Source: Janthinobacterium sp. BJB426
GTDB lineage: Bacteria > Pseudomonadota > Gammaproteobacteria > Burkholderiales > Burkholderiaceae_D
NCBI RefSeq assembly: GCF_002735705.1
Contig: NZ_PDZL01000002.1
Location: forward strand, 434,001 to 498,000
Reading direction: 5' to 3'
DNA length: 64,000 nt
Both the position numbers and the translations under genes were made by a program. Positions 50,701 through 55,783 of the stretch are shown piece by piece. The notes under the pieces were generated by a model, which was given only the letters and a program-made list of their open reading frames with translations, did no database searches and was not told the DNA's origin. The stretch's first letter is position 1. Every line of letters starts with the position of its first letter.

Positions 50701-51319
50701 TCAGCACGGCCCAGTCCTTCTGCTGCTGGAACGTCAACGTCGTGTCCTTGCCCACATTGAAGGTTTCCCAGTTCAGGATAGCCTTGTCCGCCGTCTGCTG
50801 CACCACCACGGCCGTCTTGCCGTTCGCCACTGTCTGCACGGGTCCCTGGGCATTGAGCCAGCCGGCCGTCAGGCTGTTGGTGTCGACCTGCAAGCCACCC
50901 TGCGCCAGGCCATTTGGCACGCTGGCGCCGCCGGCGGCCGCCTGGCGCGCCTGCGCCTGGGATGCTTGCTGCGCGGCGATGGCGCGCGCGGCCAGGTTCA
51001 GGTTGTTGAGCGAGCGCTGCAACTGCTGGTTTGCCTGCTGTTGCGGGCCCTCGGGACGGCTGCCCAGCGGCAGCGGCTGGCCATTCGGCAGGCGGCCCGA
51101 GTTGGCCGCCGTATTTTGCGCCGCCCCCTTGGCCGCGAACCAGCCGCCGCTGAATGCCTGCTGCGCGCGCGCCGGCGTGGTAAAGGCGCCCGCCATCAGC
51201 ATGGTGGTCAGTGCGTAGGCGAGCGGCGTGAGCCGCAAGCGGCTGCCCAGCGTGGAGGTACGCTGCGCGTCCGGGTCAACGTTTGGGACTGGGCGCTGGG
51301 CAGTGTGAAGCTTGGTCAT
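38711..51319 (-). CDS. Giant two-partner-secretion exoprotein (filamentous haemagglutinin/PdtA-like)
   Basis: A 4202-residue secreted protein in one intact frame. The start at 51319 has AGGAAA 8 bp upstream; an earlier ATG at 51379 is less likely. A signal peptide ends at about residue 52 (TTPARA-QQ). The TPS secretion domain spans about 140-320 (DKAILNWETFNVGKDTTLTF, LLLVNRNGIVFTG with the N-x-NGI motif). A very long repetitive beta-helical region follows, rich in G-G-N/D-x-L-x turns. The end (about 3900-4090: HTNFGGDIQLLTPGG, FGGDILGWSSQGDINAGRG) matches the DUF3739-type end of PdtA-like proteins. Rare cysteines come in pairs (FCAGDASMC, MCEENPTWC, MCADAC). No VENN motif or toxin end is seen. 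A TpsB transporter gene is not nearby. Confidence 0.88.
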   Translation of the reverse strand: MTKLHTAQRPVPNVDPDAQRTSTLGSRLRLTPLAYALTTMLMAGAFTTPARAQQAFSGGWFAAKGAAQNTAANSGRLPNGQPLPLGSRPEGPQQQANQQLQRSLNNLNLAARAIAAQQASQAQARQAAAGGASVPNGLAQGGLQVDTNSLTAGWLNAQGPVQTVANGKTAVVVQQTADKAILNWETFNVGKDTTLTFQQQKDWAVLNRVNDPLARPSQIQGQIKADGTLLLVNRNGIVFTGTSQVDTRSLVAAAARISDAQFQKNGIYSSGTAGATTFTDAAGKVQVQAGARVSSNAPKGSTEGGGYVMLLGKEVHNGGEISTPKGQALLAAGDGFAIRKGVGTDGNPLSTTRGSEVTPQFAAGSTAGKVVNTGLIQAREGDITLAGRTVQQDGVLFATTTTATRGTIHLNALGSDAAVTVGRGATTAILVEDDGKTMALDSQRDAMRGPAVAAEQNISLVNDRRDQSRIEIGSAGTVELLADSLTLATGGQIAVNAASRSLLRDGAQLDVSGAVGVKVAMAANNIEINVQGNEQRDAPVNRDGKALINNSIWVDRRKLVFVPKGTNGYDSDRWYTAGGLLEVAGYLGTQGHSVSEWMGQGGTVSFGGKDVVTQLGSSINLSGGTLDVQTGALRQTWLKGADGKLYEAGSAPADLAYLGVYKGYEEEHARWGKEASAFYANPLIAAQQRLENGYTVGRDAGKLVVATGSAVLEGAIAGDVFQGERQAQAPQALLDGYQQSQLAAAQRGQLIVGQYQPMFDKRTGVLQHALSAVMDEVRLTRVQDGIAAGLDVAGALDAERQGKLLLDTNLLNNQQLGAIRIAAKGAITVDSALQVADGGNITLFGKDVAINSNLRSHGGSIMAGNVLNQIGALGMADTFVNPGVPPGTLLLADGVSLDTSGLLSNVLRDPLAAAGLPYLNGGTVSLRAYGDVRIGSGSLIDVNSGAAILSQAKQQGGKGGNVTLASYGAKADLVLGESAQVRGHGVAGGGKLELQANKILVGQADTGQKGTLQLDGDFFDKGFSSYSLLGKQGVTVADGTQVDVRMPVLRVVDNEKLALWTPEQVTENTVKGTLTQRKGASLALQVGDVQSDAADMASAELLVGRNAVVNVDAGQSIKLSSVGQLTVEGRLNAWGGKLSLGGVGVGVNVSETVEAAGHGRSLWIGENAVLDVAARAVSATDAQGRRYGKVVDGGSIVIGGEIDHAQGSTSAASLFVVVRDGAVLDASGAHAVLDINGAAVDVASAGGSIALASNNGLYLDGQLLARAGGAGAAGGSLSVATGTPVYLKVLATPNVLQGRQLAVTQRQGASDLTENVSARDAAATLQYGHGRFSVEQVETGGFGSLALLGAASFDGDVSLQLQQSFQLYGAPVLTPGSKPGAKVSVTAPYVRLASIKPAGKDFYVTPGTAGESPVAGQVSIAGELIDVRGVVNIVADDVRLSSRGDLRFLLSPLGWGGAEATTVLSSPGDMTLSAAQLYPETGAGAAVRVGYGRTDGKFGYDPARSLRIARTTDSLPAMPYSAFGSLELEAAHIEHGGVVRAPLGRLAIGAARYENDKSLSVNLLANSISSVSGAGLVMPYGGTVDGQSWNVDGKLATFMGVGGFNAQGGLRVGVEMAGVAVDVQPGALLDLSGGGELTGAGFIAGRGGSTDARYHPLAQVNANGGFILPGLATNPVYAIVPGVQAPQAPSGAADAAVGRQVTIGNGVPGLAAGTYTLMPSTYALLPGAFRVELNGLAGQGSAGTLAQPLRNGSWAAPGTLSIAGTDIRAPLASQLIITPAKVVRTYSQYNEMGYAAFALADAQTRGIPRAMLPADAKTLKLNLAPGGGLETFQFHGTGKFAAAEGGYGGTVVLMSSNTSAGEIELLADGAPASGDAKQVSIRASSLNNIGAARIVVGNAPTVEYGQGGNYVNFGVQSARAIYLRAGAVLSAPEVFLVAQDPGNSELGDGVIDIAPGAGINTLGRGKAAYDANDGFIYQSRPDVHVLAASNGLLNVAPVSGATRGGIRIGMCADACAGSGTASLYSEGTLLLATSGSFQLHDTVRYGTRNLSLAVGAINIGSNEALAAAQASGTRPAGLTLNQGLLDRLLRGDTSTGAPALQALMLNAADSVNFYGDVVLDTYDKTSGKSNLERLVLTTPAMYGQGGAGTVATIRTANLIWGGALSAPGNVIAHGAGTGSGTLNLETERIDFGFGPFTQPAGVATFDRLALGFANVNLKASGQVTANHKGSLSVYQAQGAYETGKGFQYSGGNLNISTPLLTGEAGSSHSYTAGGALAVTAPAGPAAAIPAKNNAALGAQLALNGDSVTVATAVVLPSGKLTVNAQHDISVADAARVDMAGRKSTFFDVDKYSWGGDVTLDSRAGDIRAASGSVIDLSAENNRAGSLKAVALDGAAGMVELQGKILGGASGSYDAGGTVVPYKQGSVDVRAQTLGAGGTLDSQFASLNKRLSEGGVTGGRSFQLKQGDLTIGNEIKAGEVQVSVDNGRLTVAGVIDAGGERVGSIRLAGKQGVTLAGNAVLDAHGTILRVDSYGKIIDSPNRATVELNAGEGTLDLAGGAQIDVRHGTAAVLGKGKGEHDGAARGTVELSAPRLGSGGARTDADAATFGDIAITAGGGFTIRGAKSIAVNAMQRYDDAAYATDLSASGRPYQVVNQAYLDSKHADSTAFIDAALANTNLRNGKLAGLNTAAYAEALHLRPGVDIVSKTADGDLVVQGDLDLSGMRYASLNPRFQVTHARGSGEVGSLLLRAGGDLNIYGSINDGFAPPPSTQDDKGWLLLPGRDINGSDVIVPGEGVTLADGTIFPGGVTLNYDVPVKALSFRANTRLPVDVVLNQVLTLPAGTVLAAAVRDSAGNVLHAAGTLLATAQTLPSGTRLDAGSVIAQMVKVRAMTWPKGVALPGLLGERNVVTLSGKVVLPVGALIPNGTDVKLLPGVTSIALRPEVAGSQGKLWAIAPMLAEGSQSWGMRLAAGADLEAADTRSVQAHPAHGTLRLADSHYGMYGVMIPPKGVQHWTQAAQELGEREGIVGIVAGEPITEEFISQFGQTVAEFCAGDASMCVLKLAYVWTKAGAEEFADPSVKAGDVVDLAGLGWPTMCEENPTWCGTSNPTFDNKASSLRYSVLRTGTGDLDLVSGGDLRMDSLYGVYTAGMSSVATAAGDPYNLPRARNLDGTVLSNPDGAHERLVDGGADSLYRAWYPDQGGNLLLRVVGDLSGSLVGGAAATNGRPVSKDGPGDSVAVGNWLWRQGSGGVATGGPAQPTAWWINFGSYVGRDALADTVLGFTGFGTLGGGNVRADVAGDAGVLAPKVATVFNTNINPRSQGLLLAVGSTGRVLADGSLQLTGGGDLDLRVGGGLNPSSQSGGGHLNGALADLRGHVEVAAAQLGKVALQYGTRATDHVPLETRAFDAFRATRATPQGGMTLVPGDATFNVATLGDQVLQDVADPGRVPMFNAASYTSAAGEAGAGYSWFSLWTPRTALDLFSAGGNMTPLTAPIGTATDLAVVYPSIVRAAAANGSLYYGKTITDWGGATAYADPLLLAPSPNAQLQWLAGDSIYAGGYAVSQSGAAADSMATPFKPAFEGWNLRPGSQTAAGGNVSSTGVPSSQWNAPLFAFGPDSAAGPANSGTQAARIYAVKGDLIGVNSGRMVAFYDAKHAGITWYEGAQPVWMKAGRDIVGSGTALLETIDGTGGGDMMFRNYSNLFVHNNAFDVSVVSAGRDILASSFNVAGPGTLDISAGRNILMQDKGSVVSLGPVVAGDKRPGAGIAMQAGVGAAGLDYLRFVKPYLDPANVAQAGVPLADQAGKVVKSYGGELATWLGERYGFKGTVAEALAYFLALPAPQQRVFARDVYFAELKAGGREYNDADSARYGSFLRSRNAIAGLAPATDANGKAIAYTGDIIMYRGLYSKWNDGEQRRDYFPRSGYVHTNFGGDIQLLTPGGKQVLGIEGEAPPSTSGVITKGGGNIDLFSHGSILLGQSRIMTTFGGDILGWSSQGDINAGRGSKSTVVYTPPKRVYDNWGNVTLSSDVPSTGAGIATLAPIAEVPAGDVDLLAPLGTIDAGEAGIRVSGNVNLAALTVMNAANIQVKGESKGMPTVASVNVAAMTNASAAATQATAAAQDVVQRERAATRSAQPSVFTVRVLGFGNDAPPDSGQAAPQDGARIEAADYNPRSAVRVLGLGTLPESATRQLTAQERSRLSP

Positions 51320-51418
51320 GGCAATGGTTTCCTGGCTAGAGAGTAGGGAACGGAGCCTGGCGGTAACGCAGGCGTCCATGCCTCCATGACGTAGCTCAAT
51401 GGCGGAAGGGATAATGTT

Positions 51419-51450
51419 TTTTGAAAAATATTTTTAAATATTTTTCAAAA
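51419..51450. promoter_or_regulatory. Perfect 15-bp AT-rich palindrome upstream of the exoprotein gene
   Basis: TTTTGAAAAATATTT (51419-51433) is followed after two T by its exact reverse complement AAATATTTTTCAAAA (51436-51450). It lies in the 157-bp gap between the FecR gene and the exoprotein start, about 100 bp upstream of the latter. One G-C pair per arm makes it starkly different from the GC-rich surroundings. It could be a binding site, an intrinsic pause/terminator after fecR, or an AT-rich silencing site. Confidence 0.75.
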
Positions 51451-51476
51451 TAAGCCTGCCAAAGGAAAACACGGGA

Positions 51477-52460
51477 TCAGCTGAACAGGACAATGCCGCC
51501 TGGCAAGCTCGTCATTTGCGCGCCGTACAGGTCGCGTATCATCGCCAGCGCGCCATCGGTTTGCCCGATAGAAAAACGCATGCGCACGAGGCGGCGGCCC
51601 AGCTCGGCATTGCGCAGCACCACCCGGCCGGGCCGGTAGCGGTTGATTTCATCGACGACATCGGCCAGCGGTTTGCCGACAAACGACAGCGCGCCCGTGC
51701 GCCACGCGCTGGCCTCTTCCACCGGCGCGGCCGTGGCCGCCTGCACGCCCCGCTCGTCGTAGACCAGTTGCTGTCCCGCATCGAGGGTTTGGCGGCGCTG
51801 TTGCCACGCCACCTCCACGGCGCCCGCCAGGCAAGTGACGCACACGGCATCGTCCGTGTAGCGCACATTGAAGCGGGCCGACTGCGCCAATAAACGCCCC
51901 GCGCCCGCCAGCACCGACACGGGCTGGCGCGCGCCGCTGGCAAGGATTTCCGCCTCGCCGCCCAGCAGTTCGATGGACTCGGGCGCCCGCACATTGATGC
52001 GCGTCTGCGTATTCATCTGCATCGTCATCTGTTGCGACAAGACCACTTGCCGCTGCTCGCCCGTGCCCGTGCGATAGTCGGCGGCGAATTCCTGCAGCGA
52101 CGGCCAGGCGCCCAAGGGCGGACGCAAGGCCAGCACGGCCACGCCGGCCGCCAGCGCGCCGCCCAGGAAAGCACGGCGTCCGGGGCGCGCCGGGAACACC
52201 AGCACGTTCGCTCCCTGCGGCGCGGCGGCGCGGGTCAAGGCGGGATCGAGCGCCTGCCACACTTGTTGAAGCTCGCGCCAGGCGCGCGCATGGTCGGGGC
52301 TGCGCGCGCACCAGGCGCGCAAGGCGTCGGCGTCGGCCTGCGTAAAATCGTCGGCACGCAGCCGCGCCCACCAGGCAGCGGCTTCCCGGCCGATGGCCGT
52401 GTCGGTATGTTCAAAAACGTCGCGTGGATCGCGGTCAGGAGCAGTCATGGGATTCATCAA
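51477..52460 (-). CDS. FecR-type anti-sigma factor of the exoprotein locus
   Basis: A 327-residue membrane regulator. Cytoplasmic N-domain: IGREAAAWWARLRADDFTQADADALRAW region and SPDHARAWRELQQVWQAL, the DUF4880 pattern. The membrane segment is preceded by a twin arginine (PGRRAFLGGALAAG), a feature known in some FecR-type proteins exported through Tat. The periplasmic FecR domain has YRTGTGEQRQVVLS, IELLGGEAEILAS and LAQSARFNVRY; the end has GKPLADVVDEINRYRPGR, the region that contacts a receptor signalling domain. It overlaps the sigma gene by ATGA. It should sequester and release the sigma factor encoded at 52457-53032. Confidence 0.88.
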   Translation of the reverse strand: MMNPMTAPDRDPRDVFEHTDTAIGREAAAWWARLRADDFTQADADALRAWCARSPDHARAWRELQQVWQALDPALTRAAAPQGANVLVFPARPGRRAFLGGALAAGVAVLALRPPLGAWPSLQEFAADYRTGTGEQRQVVLSQQMTMQMNTQTRINVRAPESIELLGGEAEILASGARQPVSVLAGAGRLLAQSARFNVRYTDDAVCVTCLAGAVEVAWQQRRQTLDAGQQLVYDERGVQAATAAPVEEASAWRTGALSFVGKPLADVVDEINRYRPGRVVLRNAELGRRLVRMRFSIGQTDGALAMIRDLYGAQMTSLPGGIVLFS

Positions 52461-53032
52461 TATTTACGGCGGCCCGACACATCGCTGCGCTGTGCGGCAT
52501 CGGCATCGGCCATGCACGTTTTACAGTGTTGCATGGCGGCCTGCAATTCTTTCTTCACCATCGCCACGGAAATGCCGAAGCGCTCGGCGATGTCCGCATT
52601 GAGCATGCCGTCGATGCGCGCCGCCGTCAGGATGGCACGGCGGCGCGGCGACAGACCCGCCAGCGCAGAGTCGAGCGCCTGCACGTCGAGCCGCGCCGAG
52701 ACGATGCGCGCCGGATCGCTGATGTCGTCGCCGGCCTCGTCGGCCATGTGCATCAGCTCTTCGCGTTCGCGCTCCGTGACGATGATGCGGTCGCGCCGGT
52801 ACGCGTCGGTGGCGATATTGGCCGCCATGCGCAGCAGATAGGCGTCGGGATTGTGGACGGGCGCGGCGGCCGGGCCAGGCGCCACCATCGCTTCGAGGCG
52901 CAGCCAGGTTTCCTGCAGCGCATCGGCCGCATGGTGCTTGCAGCCGACCACGCGCTCCAGGCGCCAGCGCAGCACGGCGTAGCGCGCACTGAGGTGGCGT
53001 TTGAGCTTGGTGCGCAGGTCGGGCATGCTCAT
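52457..53032 (-). CDS. ECF sigma factor of the exoprotein locus (VreI/FecI-like)
   Basis: A 191-residue ECF sigma factor. Region 2 is LSARYAVLRWRLERVVGC with HHAADALQETWLRLEAM and NPDAYLLRMAANIATDAYRRD. Region 4 is LAGLSPRRRAILTAARIDGMLNADIAERFG region with ISVAMVKKELQAAMQHC. It lies between an STN-domain protein and a FecR protein, with ATGA overlaps on both sides, so the three are a translationally coupled signalling cassette. The likely target is the exoprotein gene downstream. VreI of the Pseudomonas PUMA3 system is the closest functional analogue I can name. Confidence 0.86.
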   Translation of the reverse strand: MSMPDLRTKLKRHLSARYAVLRWRLERVVGCKHHAADALQETWLRLEAMVAPGPAAAPVHNPDAYLLRMAANIATDAYRRDRIIVTEREREELMHMADEAGDDISDPARIVSARLDVQALDSALAGLSPRRRAILTAARIDGMLNADIAERFGISVAMVKKELQAAMQHCKTCMADADAAQRSDVSGRRKY

Positions 53033-53754
53033 GGCGCGTTTCTACCCGGCGCGCCAGCGGCGCAATCGACTTCGCTGCCCGGCCCTTGCGGCAGCAGCAG
53101 GATGGAGACGGGCTGCGGCATCGACGGCAACGGCGCCGCGCCCACTCGCATGCCCAGCACCACGCGCGCAATGGCCGTATCGCGCGCGCGCAAGCCCGTG
53201 CTGTCGAGCAAGTGCACGCGGTCCACCACGCCGGCGCGGTTCAAATACAGCTGCAGCGCCAGCCGGTAGCCGCCGGGACGCGTCTGCGCCGCGCGGCACA
53301 GCAGCCCCAGCAGCACGTGCTGCAAGCGACTGACATAGGCCGCATGGTCGCCGCCGCCCTGCGTGGCGCCCGGTATGTCGGCGGCGGCCACGATGTTGAC
53401 TTGTGGCAAGTCAGCAGCGGCCGGCGCATACACGATGACGGCTTGCGCATCGGACAGGCGCGATTGCAGCCCTGTCCCCTCCAGCAAGGCTTGCAGGGCC
53501 GCGCCGGCAGCATACGCGCCGCGCACGGCCGCCGACTGGCGCTGCGCGTAGCGCTGGTCCATCAGCACGGCGATGCCCGTGCGGCGGCTGTACAGGTCGA
53601 GCGCGTCGCCGAGGTTTTGCGCGGCGATATCAAACTGCAGCACGGCACCATCGGCCGGCTGCGCCCGCACCGGTCCCACCGCGGCCAGGAACCCCAGCAA
53701 AACCAGGTATCCTGCCAGCGCAAGCACATGGACGGATGCCGGGCTGCCTGTCAT
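53029..53754 (-). CDS. Periplasmic STN-domain signalling protein without a receptor barrel (VreA-like)
   Basis: 241 residues. A hydrophobic N-terminal signal (LALAGYLVLLGFLAAVGPVRAQ) is followed by an STN domain at about 38-110 (LQFDIAAQNLGDALDLYSRR, GIAVLMDQ, LLEGTGLQSRL), the signalling domain normally found at the front of TonB-dependent receptors. The remaining part has no beta-barrel. Instead about 135-220 (LALQLYLNRAGVVDRVHLLDSTG, then DTAIARVVLGMRVG) resembles a TonB C-terminal domain. This matches VreA of P. aeruginosa, which has a signalling domain but lacks the barrel. It would relay an unknown periplasmic signal to FecR. First gene of the locus; the TonB-like call is by eye. Confidence 0.8.
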   Translation of the reverse strand: MTGSPASVHVLALAGYLVLLGFLAAVGPVRAQPADGAVLQFDIAAQNLGDALDLYSRRTGIAVLMDQRYAQRQSAAVRGAYAAGAALQALLEGTGLQSRLSDAQAVIVYAPAAADLPQVNIVAAADIPGATQGGGDHAAYVSRLQHVLLGLLCRAAQTRPGGYRLALQLYLNRAGVVDRVHLLDSTGLRARDTAIARVVLGMRVGAAPLPSMPQPVSILLLPQGPGSEVDCAAGAPGRNAP

Positions 53755-53963
53755 ATCGCTATCGAGTCGCTATCGTGTGAGGGTGAAATCGCGTGGAAAC
53801 AAGGCATTGCCAAGTAACAATTCTTGCATCAACTGCAATAGCCTACACATAAAAAATGACGGCTTCGTGACATCAGCAGCGTGCGCAAATTTCGCCATGC
53901 GGGACGTCGGGCGCGGCGCTTATTTCGGCTACACTGGCTGCTACTCTCCCTTTCAGACGCCTG

Positions 53964-54980
53964 ATGATCGAAAAGAATCTGCCCGAGCTGGTCATGCTGA
54001 AGCGCCTCATCGACGAGGGCGGCAGCCACCTGGAAGTGGCCGCGCCCTGCAGCATCGCCATGGATGGGCGCGAGTTTCCCGTGTACACAATTGCACTGGG
54101 CAATCCGAGTCCCGACGTGCCCGTGCTGGGCTTTTTCGGCGGCATCCACGGCCTCGAACGCATCGGCACGCAAGTCATCCTGTCTTTCCTGGAAAGCCTG
54201 ATCGCGCGCCTGCGCTGGGACGCCACCCTGCACCAGCAACTGGAAAGCATGCGCCTCGTGTTCATGCCGCTGGTCAATCCGGGCGGCATGTGGCAAGCCA
54301 CGCGCTGCAATCCGCGCGGCGTGGACCTGATGCGCAATGCGCCGTTGAGCGCGCGCGAAAAAGTGCCGTTCATGCTCGGCGGACAGCGCTACAGCGCCCG
54401 CCTGCCCTGGTACCGCGGTGCGGCAGACGGCCCGATGGAGGTGGAAAGCCAGGCCGTGTGCGACCTCGTCGAGCGCGAACTGCTGTCGCGCCAGTTCAGC
54501 ATCGCCCTCGATTGCCATTCCGGCTTCGGCTTGCGCGACCGCATCTGGTTTCCCCACGCGCATACCAAGGTGCCCATCGAGCACCTGGCCGAGATCGGCG
54601 CACTGGAAGAGCTGTTCAGCCAGAGCTACCCGAACCACAACTATGTGTTCGAGCCGCAAAGCCGGCAATACCGCACGCATGGCGACTTGTGGGACTATCT
54701 GTACCTGAACGGCACCAGCTACAGTGGGCGCGTGTTCATGCCGCTGACCCTGGAAATGGGTTCGTGGCTGTGGGTCAAGAAAAACCCGCGCCAGCTGTTC
54801 AATCGGGTCAGCATCTTCAACCCCACGGCCGCGCACCGCCTGCAGCGCGTGCTGCGCCGGCATCTGGTCTGGTTCGATTTCCTCATGCGCGCCGCCAGCA
54901 GCCACGGCCGCTGGATGCCGGAAGGCTTGCTGCGCAAGGCCCAGCGCCGGCGCGCCCTGGCGCAATGGTACGAGTCATGA
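53964..54980 (+). CDS. M14-family zinc carboxypeptidase / aspartoacylase-like hydrolase
   Basis: A 338-residue cytoplasmic zinc hydrolase of the M14 / succinylglutamate desuccinylase-aspartoacylase clan. Zinc ligands are GGIHGLERIG (His and Glu of the HxxE motif, near residues 60-63) and DCHSG; NPRGVDLMRN supplies the conserved Arg/Asn region and LEMGSWLW the catalytic Glu. It probably cleaves a C-terminal or acyl amide bond. No signal peptide. It overlaps the next hydrolase gene by ATGA, so three hydrolases form an operon. Substrate unknown. Confidence 0.82.
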   Translation: MIEKNLPELVMLKRLIDEGGSHLEVAAPCSIAMDGREFPVYTIALGNPSPDVPVLGFFGGIHGLERIGTQVILSFLESLIARLRWDATLHQQLESMRLVFMPLVNPGGMWQATRCNPRGVDLMRNAPLSAREKVPFMLGGQRYSARLPWYRGAADGPMEVESQAVCDLVERELLSRQFSIALDCHSGFGLRDRIWFPHAHTKVPIEHLAEIGALEELFSQSYPNHNYVFEPQSRQYRTHGDLWDYLYLNGTSYSGRVFMPLTLEMGSWLWVKKNPRQLFNRVSIFNPTAAHRLQRVLRRHLVWFDFLMRAASSHGRWMPEGLLRKAQRRRALAQWYES

Positions 54981-55783
54981 GCGGCGCGCACACCTGGGTC
55001 CTGCTGCGCGGCCTGATGCGCGAACAGCGCCACTGGGGCAGCTTTCCCGCCACCCTGGCGCGCGCCCTGCCCGGCGCCCACATCGTCACGCCCGACTTGC
55101 CCGGCAATGGCACCCGCCACGCGCAGGACAGCGCCACCCGCGTGGCCGCCATGGTGGAAGACTGCCGCCAGCAACTGCAGGCGCGCGGCATTCCCGCGCC
55201 GTACCATTTGCTGGCCCTGTCGCTGGGCGGCATGGTGGCCGTCGAATGGAGTCACCGCTACCCGCAGGAAATCGCCCGCTGCGTGCTCGTCAACACCAGC
55301 ATGCGGCCGTTCAATCCGTTTTACCGGCGCCTGCGCTGGCAGAACTACGGCGCCCTGCTGCGCCAGCTGCTGCTGGGCGATGCAGGCAGCCAGGAAGCGC
55401 TGATATTGCGCCTGACGAGCCGTCGCCATGCACATGGCAATCCCGCGCTGCTGGCTGACTGGTTAAGCTACCAGCAGGAATACCCCGTCAGCCGGCGCAA
55501 CGCGCTGCGCCAGCTGCTGTCGGCCGCCCGCTACCGCGCGCCCGCAAGCCGCCCCACCATGCCCGTGCTGGTGATGGCCGGCGCGCAGGACCGGCTGGTC
55601 GACCACCGCTGTTCGCAGCGCCTGGCGCGCGCCTGGCAGGCCGATTGCCTGATCCACCGCGATGCGGGCCACGACCTGCCGCTCGACGAGGGGGAATGGG
55701 TGGCGCAATCGGTGGCGCGCTGGCTCGGGGTGGCAGCGGCAGAGGATGACAAGACAAGCACGGCACGATCATCATGCAAATAA
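54977..55783 (+). CDS. Alpha/beta hydrolase in a three-hydrolase operon
   Basis: 268 residues from the ATG at 54977 (ATGA overlap with the M14 gene; an in-frame ATG at 54965 is possible). The fold shows TWVLLRGLMREQRHWGSF, TPDLPGNGTRH, the nucleophile elbow LALSLGGMVAVEWS (Ser in SLGG preceded by Leu-Ala-Leu rather than the usual Gly-x-Ser start), VLVMAGAQDRLVDHR with the acid, and HRDAGHDLPLDEG with His. It lacks a signal peptide. Related proteins act on esters or thioesters. The next gene begins 10 bp before its end. Confidence 0.82.
   Translation: MSGAHTWVLLRGLMREQRHWGSFPATLARALPGAHIVTPDLPGNGTRHAQDSATRVAAMVEDCRQQLQARGIPAPYHLLALSLGGMVAVEWSHRYPQEIARCVLVNTSMRPFNPFYRRLRWQNYGALLRQLLLGDAGSQEALILRLTSRRHAHGNPALLADWLSYQQEYPVSRRNALRQLLSAARYRAPASRPTMPVLVMAGAQDRLVDHRCSQRLARAWQADCLIHRDAGHDLPLDEGEWVAQSVARWLGVAAAEDDKTSTARSSCK

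Noticed and set aside
38711-51319. Exoprotein as a CdiA-type contact-dependent toxin
   Set aside because: No VENN or similar pre-toxin motif, no toxin-like C-terminus, no small immunity gene and no CdiB; the end matches a PdtA-like family instead.
39536-51346. A 3936-codon open frame on the plus strand opposite the exoprotein gene
   Set aside because: It is a shadow produced by the GC-rich codon bias of the real gene. The translation lacks domains, its composition is odd (rich in His, Gln, Arg, Ala) and no ribosome site is present.
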